A program made the translations under genes and the position numbers. A stretch of DNA of 64,000 nt, from positions 7,254,510-7,318,509 of the forward strand of contig NC_050468.1 of NCBI RefSeq assembly GCF_013373865.1, in the 5' to 3' direction. The notes beneath the pieces were generated by a model that had not been told where the DNA came from, ran no database searches, and saw only the letters and a list, made by a program, of their open reading frames with translations. Origin of the DNA: Monomorium pharaonis. Its lineage: Eukaryota; Arthropoda; Insecta; Hymenoptera; Formicidae. Below are positions 1 through 12,500 of the stretch, one piece after another (the first letter of the stretch is position 1; each line of letters begins with the position of its first letter).

Positions 1-1277
1 TCTAATTGGCGTCAGTATTTGAATATAAAATAGCTACTACCAAAGAATATGTGTATTAGTCATAAAAGATCACTTTAAAATCCTGTTTTTAAACGCGTCA
101 GTTTATTAGTCTTGTAACAAGGCACATGCAAGTATATTTCATATTGTAAACGCTGTAAAATAACTGTCGAAAAACTTTTTTCTGTATTTATGTACAAGTT
201 ATGATATAATGAAAGAGAGAGAGAGGGAGAGAGAGAGAGATGTAGACGATAAATACGTAACACAAAAATCTATTATATGAACTTTGTTTTACATATTTAG
301 AAATTTTATTTCTCACATTTTTGCAATTTCCACATAGAAAAAAAGTTGAATAAACAACATCAATTTATTTTATTAATTTTATTATATTATTAATTAGATC
401 AATACGCTGTGCTCTTTTTTTACAAATTAAAATAAAAATTCAGCAATTAGATGAATTAATAGTGTATGTTTGTGGCAATTTGTGACACGTCAACACTTAA
501 TGATTGATTCAACAATACTTTTTCTGAGTGTAGGATATATGAAATATAAGAATTTAAACAATAAAAGTAATCTTTAAAAAGGTTGATGCGATTGGGCACA
601 TACATGCGTTAAATTAGTTAATTGTCCTTCGTAGATGAAAGTAATCTCAAGGTATTTGCTAATTAAATATGCAACGTGTGTGTCTATGCAGCGGATACAC
701 ACAATTATACTCATATTGAATGCTGTATTTGCGTAATAAATTTACGAGTTATCTATATCCGTTTGAAATAAGGAAATCGTGTGTGCGTTGAAAGAAAAAA
801 AGTGGAAACATAAAATTGCTTTATGATTGTCTTTGGATTATTTACATAAGAGCGCGTTATGAATTATTTATATCAAACGTGCTTTAACGATATAAAATAT
901 TCTTGAGACAACAATAACTTAAAATTCGTTGATGTAGTATTATGTTAATCTTTGCATATCGTAAATTAAAGCTAATCTTATAATTTACATATAGCGTGCA
1001 CGTGATTATTTTTTTAATAACTCGTATTTTTGTCACGAGTTGTGAGATTTACAACAGTTTACGTAAATAATAACATATGTATATCAATACCTTAAAATAT
1101 ACTTTTAGTTTATTTTTATCATTGTGATATAAATTTTATATGAATATACCTTGATTACATTTTATTTTATTTTCGTAAAAGGTTTATATCGGTCAAAAAT
1201 AATCGAATAAGAGAATGTTATAAGTTAATATAATGTTTTATCAATCAAAGGAGCGTATGTTTAAATTTCAATTACAG
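1..1277. other. AT-rich non-coding DNA, probable intron
   Basis: No supportable coding exon was seen in this stretch. It ends in a splice acceptor (AG at 1276-1277) that opens the exon starting at 1278, so it is most simply read as intron of the PPPY-motif gene. A short GA-rich microsatellite lies at about 211-240. An upstream exon inside this stretch cannot be excluded by eye. Confidence 0.5.
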
Positions 1278-1868
1278 ATTTCTCGGCAAACCCAGAGATC
1301 GAGCAATTGTTGTCCACTGAAGCACGTGACAACACACCAAACACATGTGTAAGACAGCCGGACGAGCGGTTGTCCATGAACGAGTTGTATCTGCAAGGTG
1401 ATGTTTCGTCATCAAGACTATCGCTTCAGGGCAAATCCACGACACTAAAAAATAACACAGACATAGGTGAAAGCTCGAGCGATACGACTACCGTGACAAC
1501 ACCGTCTTCGATTATCGTAAACAATAGTAGTAATGACGATCCACCACCTTATGTCGAGATTCCTCCGCCTTACAGTGCGATCACGCCACCAAATCACATC
1601 GGTTGGCCATATGGACTTTTTTCATTCGGAAATTCGTATTCCATGGACGAAACGACTCATAGGATGGAAATACCATTGACACCTTTCCAAGCTTGTCTGA
1701 CACCGGCCACGGGATTCCATTCCGAAGGGAATAACGGTCAATACCCGTACTCAATGCCCTTAACGCCTTACCGGTTCTTCAAGTTTGATTGTGGTAGAAA
1801 TTCTTTTGTACCGAGAGATACAACGGACAACGAGATCGCAGAGAAGAACGACGATAAAAAATCCCGAA
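1278..1868 (+). CDS. PPPY-motif membrane protein, penultimate coding exon
   Basis: This internal exon is bounded by an acceptor (TTACAG ending at 1277) and a donor (GAA|GTGAGC, GT at 1869-1870). It opens with two bases completing a split codon, then reads FSANPEIEQLL and stays open to the donor. The product is low-complexity, rich in Ser, Thr, Asn and Asp. Two closely spaced PPPY motifs (DDPPPYVEIPPPYSAI, about 1540-1578) match the PPxY consensus bound by WW domains, for example in Nedd4-type ubiquitin ligases. Two related motifs, PLTPF and PLTPY, follow, then a charged EKNDDKKSR stretch. The exon ends with one base of a codon, in phase with the exon at 2412. No initiator ATG was found, so the N-terminus lies upstream. 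I do not recognise the family. A PY-motif adaptor or trafficking role is inference. Confidence 0.7.
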
Positions 1869-2298
1869 GTGAGCATTGATGATTGAAATCTGTGACCTTG
1901 CTTCATATATTTTTTAATCATATAATTACAGAATTTTTTTATTACTATTTACTAAATTAATTATTTGCTATTACGTTTAAAGTTTTTTTATCAAATTAAT
2001 TAATTAAAATATTTCTCTTATGTATGTACAATTCTACTCATATTTTGAAAAGATTTCCTCAGTTAAAAATTATTAATAAGAGGATTGTAAAACTTGTTAC
2101 TGAGAAAGTTGATTAATCATTATTTTGTCTAACTTTATTAAGTCTAAGTATATTACAGTATCAGTAAACTAATATACGAGTATCGGCATTTTTTTTTTTT
2201 ATTAACAAAAAGTTAACATTGTTGCTATTTGAGTCTAACTCAACAGGTGAGTGATTGTAGCAATATCCAATTATATTAATAATGGACAATCGAGCAGA

Positions 2299-2340
2299 TA
2301 TAAGATCCTGTTGATTAAAACTAATCAACAGAATCTTATA
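2299..2340. repeat. Near-perfect intronic hairpin
   Basis: Two 19-base arms (2299-2317 and 2322-2340) are complementary with one C/A mismatch and are separated by a 4-base loop (AAAC). The hairpin sits inside the intron between the two PPPY-gene exons, 71 bp upstream of the last exon. The tiny loop and short stem argue against a microRNA precursor. It may be a MITE remnant or a structure affecting splicing. Confidence 0.7.
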
Positions 2341-2411
2341 ATAGCTGTTATTATATTAAATGTAGTTATTGAGAAACAAAAAGTTCTAAGATAAATGATT
2401 TTTATTAACAG

Positions 2412-2512
2412 AATTTAGTACCATCCTTGTGGCAGCGGCGGTCATCATTTTCCTCATGGTTTTGTCTTTGATGGTTCGGTTCATCATGGAAAAGAGTTGG
2501 TGGCGAAGATAG
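2412..2512 (+). CDS. PPPY-motif membrane protein, last coding exon (transmembrane helix)
   Basis: This short terminal exon follows an acceptor at 2410-2411 (TTAACAG). Its first two bases, AA, join the A at 1868 to make a Lys codon, so the frame is exact. It encodes FSTILVAAAVIIFLMVLSLM, a hydrophobic helix of about 20 residues, then VRFIMEKSWWRR and a TAG stop at 2510-2512. The protein therefore ends in one membrane span with a basic, Trp-rich tail. If there is no upstream signal peptide it would be tail-anchored with the PPPY motifs in the cytosol. Basic residues flank both sides of the helix, so topology cannot be read from charge alone. The intron is 543 bp. If it is retained, the frame stops almost at once (SEH, stop at 1877-1879), giving a form without the membrane anchor. 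Confidence 0.7.
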
Positions 2513-3088
2513 CTCGTTGATTGTTACTGCAAAAACGTTTGATGACAAAAGTTCTATAATTTATAAAAGATTATTAATTAACAAATTTATAATTAGAATT
2601 TTTATTAATCTAGCATAATTTATTTTAGCAGGACGCATTCCAAGATTGTACTTGTACTTTTTTTGAAGAAATGTTTTTTTCCGTCTCTTTTTCTAAACTT
2701 TTCTCTTCTAAGTCTGTTATTAATTTTAAAAAAGTACATAGATATTTACTGTCATTGTTGATTAACTTCCTTATCTTTAATTCTATATGCATAGATTTTT
2801 AATTGTTTTGTTTTTTTAGATAATTTAATGACTGAATTCAATAGCATTTATATTATGTGTCATTAATTTATATGCGATATATGTTTTATACTTAAGGTAC
2901 AATATTAGTTTTAATATGTATTTAATAAGTAATTGTGTAACAAGCAACAAACATTTTTTTACTGACATTGATAATGATGTTAGAACAGAAGCTGGAAACA
3001 GATTATCACGATTAATTTAGCATTATACAAAATAGTTTAAAATTAGTGCATTTGTTATCTCTTACGCAGTAGTATGGTTTATTACCAA

Positions 3089-3094
3089 AATAAA
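3089..3094 (+). terminator. Candidate poly(A) signal of the PPPY-motif gene
   Basis: This is the first AATAAA I noticed after the stop codon at 2512. A second cluster of overlapping AATAAA hexamers lies at about 3180-3192. A 3' UTR of roughly 0.6-0.7 kb is implied. Such hexamers are common in AT-rich DNA, so the assignment is tentative. Confidence 0.35.
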
Positions 3095-3194
3095 ATACAC
3101 AAATATATATCATAAATTGAACCATAACTTGTTACATATGTCATTTGTATTGTGATAATTTCACGCTTATTATAATATATAATAAATAAATAAT

Positions 3195-6100
3195 GCATTT
3201 TGATACTTATATACGAGAAATGGTTATTTCTTTAAATTGAAATATTTAGAAATATTTAATAGATTTTTATCTGCAATAACAATATCTATGTTAAACTGAG
3301 AAATGGCTGTCAAATTTTATCATTTTAATTAAAAATTAAGTACTTTCGTATATGTTTATTATGATTTGAGTTTTATTAATAAATATATCATATTATATAC
3401 GTATTATAATTAATTTATTAATTTCTTTATGTAATTTATAAATCTCTAACTAATTGAAATGACGTTGGCAACGTTGTACAAAGTTCATAATTATTTGTCA
3501 AGCCCGTTATCCACTTAACGTAGAAACTTCGACGCTTATTGGCCCGATGGGACGTCGATGACGAAGTAGTAGAAGACTGAGAAGGAGTAGACAACATCGT
3601 GGTGAAAGGCAACGTAACTGAACAATAAAGTTAAGAAAGGGAAGGGTAAATGGAGGCGCTCATCGTATACTGATTAAAAATACAGACTTGTATCTCTTGA
3701 GAATAGGTGATCAGAAAAGTCTGAATATCCCAGGAGATGTAAAAGTTTGTAGCTGAAGGTAAATTCTCAGGGTGTGAAAATGAAGATAAAACTACTAAGA
3801 TCATAAGTAAACTTATAGTTTAGTTAAAATTCCAAATAATAGATGTTTTGAAGGTGTTAAGTATCTCTGAGGATATATTTTTATACTCAGAAAATAATAT
3901 ACCTATATAGAAATATTTTTATGTAAAAATGTTGGATGTACGTCTTGCTAAAAACCTTTATTAATTTGAGCATTTGCAATTCAAATTCTAGTCCTTCTTC
4001 TTCTTCTTGTGGCCACTATTTAAATATGCAAGAGACTAATCCCTGTGTACGTTAAGATGAAAAATTGCACGTGCGTACAATTTTTACAGCGCTTTTGAGA
4101 TACGGGTTTCTTGTTGAGAATATATGATAATAAAAGGGCCTCATAAAATAAAAGGGTGAGGTCGATTTTCCGCGGCCAGTGGTTTGCGCAAAAGCCGAGG
4201 AGGATCAAAGATGATAGAAGCTTAATGCGGGAGGAGAAGCCTCAAGAACGAAAAGGAACGCAGGCTATAAAGCCAGACAAGTTAGTGACCAGAACAGCGA
4301 GGAAAACGAAAGGTCGGAGGGCTGATGAAAAATACAAAAATTTTCTCCCTTGAAAGGATAAAGGGGATAGCGGTGGATTCATGCTAGGAAAACGACGCCG
4401 GGACACTCGAAGCCAGAAGGCCCGCGAACGAGGGTAAGGTGTTTGTCAACGGTTGCCGGTAGTTAATTACTTTACATGAAAGGAACTTTCAGCCGTTTCG
4501 CTACTCGAGGCAACCTCGGCCTCCGCGTGCCATCAACCCCCTCCCCCCTCGCTCCGTCTCCTCTCTTTCGCATCTCCTTCATGGACCTGAGTGCCCACCC
4601 CTTTTCATCCCTTGCTCCGCGTCCCTCATCTCTCGTCACCTGTAAGAGTTTACGAGTATCTAATCCAGCAGACGGGACCATATTTACTCTGTGAACGAGG
4701 CTTCTCGCTACTCTTGTAGCGACCTCGATAAAGAGAGTGATGATGTAACATGTATTTCACTATTCAGAAATGTGTAGCGCGTTACATTTTGTTTGATCTT
4801 GATTACTATTGAAATAATCAAAGTAACAAGTTGGCACGCGTCAGGATTTTTAATTTAATTCAAGTATTTTTTTAAAAGCAAATTTTTTACTTATTAGACT
4901 AATTTAATTAACGTTTGACATTTTGTGATGTCTAATTACTGACAAAATATTTTTTGGATGTATTATATTTTATGCTATTTTATTTTCATCAAATATTCAT
5001 AAATGTATGCACATATGTACGTAATGTTCTTTTTCATTTTAAATGCCTCATCGCAATTTAAAATTAAATTTTTATCAACAAAAATGTTTAGGCTAAAAAA
5101 TTTTAATCAAATATGTTAAATTAAATAAAAACACATATATGTACACGTATATAGAAAAGTATATTTTTCATTTAAGTGCTATACATTTATCTGTGTTTTT
5201 TCTAGCTTAAATTATTCCGTAAAAGTCTTAACGTTTTATGCTTGAAGCAAGATATGAAAGAATAATATGCACATTTTATTTTTTGGAGCACAAGTCGAAA
5301 TATCTTTGATGCTGTGAAAATGAAGGAAGAGGAATAAAGAATGAAAGAACGAGAGAAACAGATTCTCATATAAGTATTACTGTGATTACACGCGCGGAAC
5401 AAACTCATCTTATAAATTATTATTGCAAGGAACCTTCGGCAACAGTCCACCGCATATCGTCTTTAATATTTTGCCCTTTCGGATTTATACGAGCTGGTTG
5501 AAGTGTAGAAACGCAAAATCTGCACGTGTACATATAAACGCATATGTGTAATACGAATTACATATGTTAATTAATTAAATTATGAAAATTAAAAAATTGA
5601 TAAATTACGGGATTTTATTTATTTTGTAACATTTGCAATTTTCGGGTCTTTCGATAATTTGTTAATTACAGCCATCTCGATATAAAATTATCACCGAAAA
5701 TCATGAACCAAACGTGAAACGCTTTTACATTGTCTACCTATAGTAACCAAAGCTACAATTTACAACAGATTTTCTTTTTTCTACGGCGATCGTATATTCG
5801 GCAATTTTAAGAATGCGCATCAATGTATATCGCGCGTGTATATTTCGAGTGAAACATTTTCGCGGTTTCTTACTCGCATTCCCGTAACAACGCAAACAGA
5901 AATAGTGGCGCAGGATGGATGCGCGATACATCATTCATATATGGCCCGAATCTCATATCGCTTTCTGATCCTCCGGCTATGACGGCTTTTGAAGGGTCAC
6001 TACTCTCCCGCGCTTCATCCCCCGTGCCCTTAGCCGGTACCGCTCTGTTTATTGTTACGTCGCATTTATGCATGAACCCTCGCGATTCTATTGTCACGTA

Positions 6101-8160
6101 CACATGACGAACTACGCTGGGCGGAAGGGAACGCTTCGTGCTTTCTGAGCGGAAGTCGGCGGTGGCGTGAATAGAGGTGGGGGGTTATTGGGCCAAAGCG
6201 GAAATCGATGGCACCGGCTCTGTCTTCCCGGGGGACGCGCGGCCCACCCGTCTACTCTTGAAAGCCAAATTACCGCTTTTCTCGTGTTTTTAATTACACG
6301 CTCAACGCTCCAACGTTTCGGCGAATATTTAATCCGCCCATTCTTACTCACCGCTTTTAATATTATGAAACTCGTTTCTTGTAATAGATTGCTACACGAA
6401 AGAAAAGAATCGAATATAAAACTGCTACACCTTAATGCATCTACATCATTTTTACTTAATATGTTTTAAGTACTTTATTAAAATTAACGATAGAGAAATT
6501 TATTAATTAGGCTTTGTATAATCTTATTAAGATCTTGTAGGAAACAAGTGAAATTAGAAATTGTAGGTATCTAACCGATCAAATTGCCAGGTCAGTGGGC
6601 GGAATAACTGAGGAAGTGGCATTGACCAATATCTATATTACATCTCAAGGTCGTAATCTTCTGGCGGAAGACGAAGCAAAAGGGTGCAAGGTCGGAAACG
6701 CGAGTGTTCGTGGAGAGGGCTAAACGGGAGAGGAAGCTCTTGGACGTGGTCGTTTCCGGCCGAGGTCTGATGCGTCTTGACTCGAATCCCGACGTTATCG
6801 CGACAATTGAATGGGTCGAGCTCTCCTTGCTTTGGCGTTCTCGCTGCACGGTTACGATAAGCCTCAGAAACAGCCCTTAATGGTTTCCCTCGCGATTACC
6901 GGTATCTATATCCTCGATTCAAGCCTGTCGCGTCCTGGCCGCACCTCCCTTCCCGTTTTGCCATCGATGTTACCACTTTTGTAGAAACACTCATCCAGCA
7001 GCTCGGCGAGGGACCATCGATGGTTTTCTCTGCGATGCGATTTCAGATCGTGCCACGTTATGAGTATGTTTTCAGATCGCATGGCAGTAATCGAGATGAC
7101 ATAGATATGTTTTATTCTTCTTGATGAAATCTTTCGAATTCTATGGACTTTTATTTAACCTCTTTTTATCTTGTTGTTCGTATATATTAATTCACTTGGA
7201 CTTGTAAAAATTGCTTTATACCAAATTAATTTGATTAATGTCTTTTATAATGGAATACTATTTGCATAACACACGAGAGAAAATGTCAATGCTTGCAAAT
7301 GAGGCAATTTGTAATATGAGAAACTATAAATTCCTGTCACTGTTAAAAGATAATCCCTGTTAAATGTACATTCGTCTATATTTGTTAATATTCAGTTACA
7401 TTTTCATTAAAAAGTCATATTTCGGATATAACTTTACTCAAACACGTTACACTGCGCTTATATCGCCACCCCATATTGCATGTGATCTGCACAATCGGAT
7501 TAGAATTCGGTGCAGGAGACCTCGATCGGCAAACTAAACTGAGTTAAGCTCAGTATTAGAAGCCAAGCCTCGTTTATTAATTCAAACCGAAGTTAACCGC
7601 CTATGTTTCTCTCCTCGCGAACTCGAGGAAAACCGCTGGTGTGCGACGTTACCCCAGGAAGGCTACTACATGGTTACACCAAAGTTAATCCTTGCAAACA
7701 CGATGCTACCATCAATATCGATAATGTATATATGATATACTCTCTAAAGATCTTAAGTTATTATCGCATCTTTGAAACCATTAATAGAAACATCGGGAAA
7801 AGAAAGGAAATCGAGAAAGTAAAAATTTTTATGTAAAATTATTTTTAAAGTGGAAATATTTAAAACTGGAAAATTGTTATACACAGTTACTAATTTTGAT
7901 TACTATTTCGACAAATGTGAATATTCGAAAAAATTGTGTGCGGTATTCATTATTGTTCAGAACAACACAGAAAGTTTTTTGTACATATAAATAAATTAGA
8001 GCTTAATAAATTAAATTAAATATATTTAAACATTATTTGAAAAGAAATTATGTATTTTTATTATATGAATAGAAATCTATATCATCGCTTTAATTAAAAT
8101 ACGTTTGTAAAAAAACTTTTATAACTATTTATAAACTATTATATTATATTTTGGTTTATA
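3195..8160. other. Intergenic or intronic DNA, no gene seen
   Basis: Mixed AT-rich and moderately GC-rich DNA. ORFs of 60-100 codons occur on both strands at 4150-4700 and 5200-6850, but they overlap each other, lack recognisable domains and have no consistent splice signals. No RNA gene or transposon end was recognised. Confidence 0.5.
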
Positions 8161-8179
8161 ATTTATAAATTTATTTTTG

Positions 8180-8202
8180 TCTCTCTCTCTCTCTCTCTCT
8201 CT
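8180..8202. repeat. (CT)n microsatellite
   Basis: An uninterrupted CT dinucleotide run, seen directly. It precedes a CTTTCTTTTGCAG stretch that resembles a polypyrimidine tract and acceptor (AG near 8211-8212). No convincing exon follows, because the downstream frames lack recognisable protein. Confidence 0.85.
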
Positions 8203-8439
8203 TTCTTTTGCAGAAATACAAAATACTTTAATAAATATCAAAATTGTCAATCGCATAAGTGTAAGGACGATCATTACTTTAATAAATTTAATTCAATAGA
8301 AAAAGTATGTACAGACAAAAAAGAATTAATGAAACCGTTTCAACGCGAAGGAAACATTTCTGAAGTTAAATAGAATCTTTGTCGCAAGGTATTCAAGATA
8401 TACGCAGCCGATACGTGTTGAACAAACTTTGATACGCGT

Positions 8440-9503
8440 GTGATTCGTATAGAATTCGCGTCCATTCGACTATGTTTTCATCGCGCGACATTTCTTTCCG
8501 TGGTATATGCCAGTGATGCCAGTGAAAAAGAGTTTCCATTCGATCGCACACTTTCTAAACAAGATTCCACGAGATCATGCGCCCAGGGAATACCGTCGCA
8601 GTCCGGAATCAACCTCGTTACGGGAACTTCTTCGTTCGACAGACGATGCACGGCGTCCAGCGACTGCTGGACGAAGGACTCGCAAGAGTGTAGCCTTAAC
8701 TCCGACGGCAGATCCCGGGGAAGAGGGAGCAAGGCCAAGCCTGCAGGGGGTTGGTTTCCAGAGAAATAGTCCAAGGGGCGGAATGTGCACCAGGCGTAGC
8801 ATTTGGCCGGCGGAAAGGGAGTTTGCATAGCGGAAGTGCCCTCGAATCGATTCATCGAAAACATCTAACCCTCCTGGGTGCCTCCTCGACATCTCTCGCG
8901 GGAGAATTTGTAGGGGGCCCAAGAACTGTCTCCGCGAGATCGCGATGAAGGCGGTGGAATAGGATGGGGTCGCGTTGAATGCCAGACGCATCGCCAATAG
9001 AAAATACCGTGCGATCACCCTCCCTCCTTTTTCCGACTGCTTCTCTCCCCCGTCCTCCTCCTCTTCCTCCTCCGTAGGCTGCATCTACAAACCTTCCTTT
9101 CTACGAATAACACGTGGAAAAGAAGGAAATAGGAGAAATGAAATTGCTCTCCGTGCACCCGCAACCGTCTCACTCTGTCGGGGCGGGAGGAGGGGTACGA
9201 GTATTGAATATTCAAAACTTTCTTTGCGGAAGAAACTTTCGTATCCTTTCTCTCTTTCTCTCTCTTTCTCTCTCTCTTCAGCGGTGTGTGTCGGCAGGCA
9301 GAAGGGTCTGGCTCGGTATCTTCCACGATTTGTGGCTTGCCGCGGTAGTTTGGCGAAGCGATTTTCCTGCTGAGGATACTCCGATTTTTCAAAGCATCCG
9401 CAATCCTCCGCGAGATAACACAACCAACTGCTCCATTTGTGGGAGCAACATTACCCGTCTGGAAAAGGAATATTAAAGCCCTCATCGTGTCGTTTTCTCG
9501 CAA
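8440..9503. other. CpG-rich island with overlapping unconvincing ORFs
   Basis: GC content rises sharply here, and at least seven ORFs of 65-170 codons overlap on both strands. That is the expected result of few stop codons in GC-rich DNA. Their translations are Arg/Ser/Pro-rich low-complexity sequence with no family I recognise. Imperfect CT runs at about 9250-9282 create Leu/Ser-rich tracts. The island may be a promoter or enhancer, or hold an exon I cannot identify. Confidence 0.4.
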
Positions 9504-12500
9504 TGCTTTATATACCGTTTAAAGCATGATATTTGTTCCCATTGTTGTTTCTCTTAATAGATGTATTACCGTGCTGATATTACATCGGCTTATAAAATTG
9601 TCATTCCCTTTTCCGCATTTACGCGTTTTACATACAAAAATTTAACGGGCAAATTGTTTTTTCACAAACGTGATTATCTGGAATCGTAAAAGCTTCCGTG
9701 CGTCAGTGTCGAACTTTGATCAATTAAACGACGTCGTTCGAAGCGACATTCAAGAGATCCTCTGTAATTAGAGCAACGTTAATTTCCAATCATAACTTTG
9801 TGCTCGTCTTTCATCGAAACTTTGCGTCACCGTCGCCCAAGGAGAGCCGTGATATTTTTATAATACTTCGCAAATTATTTTCCGGGGCCGTCCACCCGCG
9901 CCGGGGCCGTTATTAGTTAATGGAAAAGGTGGACGCGGAAAAAGGAGGACTTCGCTGTGCTGAAATGTGATTAAGTCTTTTTCACGCGGTACAAGAGAGA
10001 TAATTCTCCCTCTCCCGTTCTCCTGGCCCCTTCTCATTTTACTCCGGTCGCAATATTGACTTCTTCCATCTGCTCCAGGCGTAAGACTGATCTAATTATT
10101 CCAGGACCGGGATCGCGCTGGGATATTGAAAGGAAATATAGCGCAAAAGTGAGCTTTAAAGCACGATAATGGCTGACCAAAAGACTAATGACAAGCTGCG
10201 AGCCGGAGCTATTGGCTGCAGGAACGAGAGGGACAGGAGATGTAGGGTTGACTCGGGAAATACTATTGCAAAGTACGTACTTTTCCCTCGAGTTACCTTA
10301 CTCGATTCAAATAAAATTAAGCGCATAATTCATTTTGTAACTTTTTAAATATTTTACTAATATCACGAATTTTGTACAGAATGTTAGCTAAGCGATGTTG
10401 CGTCTACATTTCACATCGAACTTCATTTCTCCGTGAATCAGCAAACGGTACATTCGCGTGACGACGTCTGATAACGAATTCCAATAATTTATAAACCTTT
10501 CACGGACGCGAGGAGAATTCAAGACAAAGATTTGCATAACAGAAAATTTGACGTATCATTTCGAAAAGCGGGAAGCTGTGTATTTCTCGTGCGGCAGAGG
10601 TACGACGCGCATTCGATGTACATACACAACTGTCGATTGATTCGCGAATTCGCGATGAAATCGATTAGCAAACAGTCGACGAGCATCGAATGTCGGTAAG
10701 CATATATGCAAGGTAGTCCTGGCGATAATGTGATTTCAGCGCTGTAATAGCGCCGCGGAATATATTCGGCGCCGTATGTATACATCAGGAACGTCAAATG
10801 CGCCGCCCTTACGTAGACAGCTGCTCGCAACACTGCGGCACACGCCGTAATCAAATTGCGCGCGTCTCGTAATAACCCGATGCAAATATCGCGCAGGCGG
10901 TCTCCGATTACGAATTAAAATATCGCCGGCGCGTAATAAGTGTGCTCCGCGTGCTTACGCGAATTACGCGGCGAAAATTGTTTCTCGCGCATACATAATA
11001 CCCTCGGCGCGTTCGCGTCGCGCGGGGATGAATTTTTTTTTCCGGCGAACGTTCGTGGATCCCCGTTACAGCGTGCTGTAAATTTCCCACAATCGCGTTA
11101 CATGTAATTCTAGGCACTCAGGGGCGATCAGGTACGTGACATCAAACGATTTCCCGAATATCGGGAGCGCAAGCGTATATTAGCCGCGGTTATCGGCGTC
11201 AGGAGAGCGAATTGTGCGGGCCAGTGCGGCGACGGCACGGCGCGTCGCGTCGCCTGTCCGTTTGGTGCCTTCGCCACTATCGCCGCGTTAATATCGGGGA
11301 AAGTCTACCTCGCGCCAGGCGGAAAATCGGCCCGAGGCGACGCGTAATTGCGCCACGATCGACTTTGTCGTTGCTTAATCACGCGCGCCGACGACGACGT
11401 CAGGTATCACGACCGGGGTCGTTGCGCCCGAGCAGGACCGCGCAAAACGACCCAGACACCGGATGATATTTCGTATCCGGGGCGGTTCGTCACTTAAGGA
11501 CACTCCTCGCGTCAAAGAGACGTCTGCATTATGTTAACAAACGGATACGGCGCTCGGCGTCGCGTTTACATAGACACTCGGCGGTACGACCGATGCTTTC
11601 GTCCCCGGCCGGAGGTAAGCCTGCGTAATTACCGCGGGCGCGTAAGGACGCCCCTGCGCAACGCACATCGTGCTCTCTTGCCCTCTTGCTCCCTTGCCGA
11701 TGACGCGACCGCGATCCGCAAACTGCTTAATCAATTGCGTTCCGATCGCATGAAATGAGCGAGTGACGTTCGGGGATATTGCGAATGTTAGCTTTGCGCG
11801 GTGAATGTTTTTGTTATGTCTCCGCGAGACGCAGGGGGATGTGGCAGCAGAACGCGTGGAAGCAGTGACTGACTGCCATCGTAACGTTACGCTTCCTCAT
11901 AATAGAGAGGAAATGGATTTACATTAATCGTTTAATCATGACATTGTATATTTGCGCAAAATGGTAGTTTAATTTTCAAGCGTAGAAGCATTTTATTCCA
12001 TATATATATTTAGGGAATTTATGAATCATAATCATTTAAATCGTTCGCTAAATTATGATAACTTTCTTTTTTTATAATTAAAGTGTATAAATGCAGATTA
12101 CTTTAAGATGCAGATAATATCGCAGTTTCGCGAAAAAAATTACGAAAGATGAAATTTTTCAAATTTTATATTATATTTGTAGTCTGTTCTAAATACATAA
12201 GCCTTTATTCAGAAAAAATAAGTGACAAGTTGAATTTAAATAGAGAAAAAGAGAAGCAATAACAAAATAAGAGTAGTTTTTAAGAGAGGATTTAACACGA
12301 TTTCGTAATAAATAAAATTGATATCTATATTATTTTAATAAAATTGGAAACAATTTATAATTAGTTAACTTATTAATTAAATAATTAATTGTAAAATATA
12401 CCATGTTCTTTCCTTTCTATGGAACAGTTTTGTATTTTTGACTGTCACTTCTCTTCTAAGGGGTGCAATATAATTACAAGTGGTGATAAGTATCATTTAT

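Noticed and set aside
1307..1315. Translation start at TTG 1307 for the PPPY protein
   Set aside because: TTG is not a usual eukaryotic start, and the frame stays open back to a splice acceptor at 1277.
2299..2340. microRNA precursor
   Set aside because: The stem is short and the loop is only four bases, outside normal precursor geometry.
8440..9503. Seven overlapping ORFs of up to 169 codons
   Set aside because: They overlap on both strands in GC-rich DNA, are low-complexity, and show no domain or consistent splicing.
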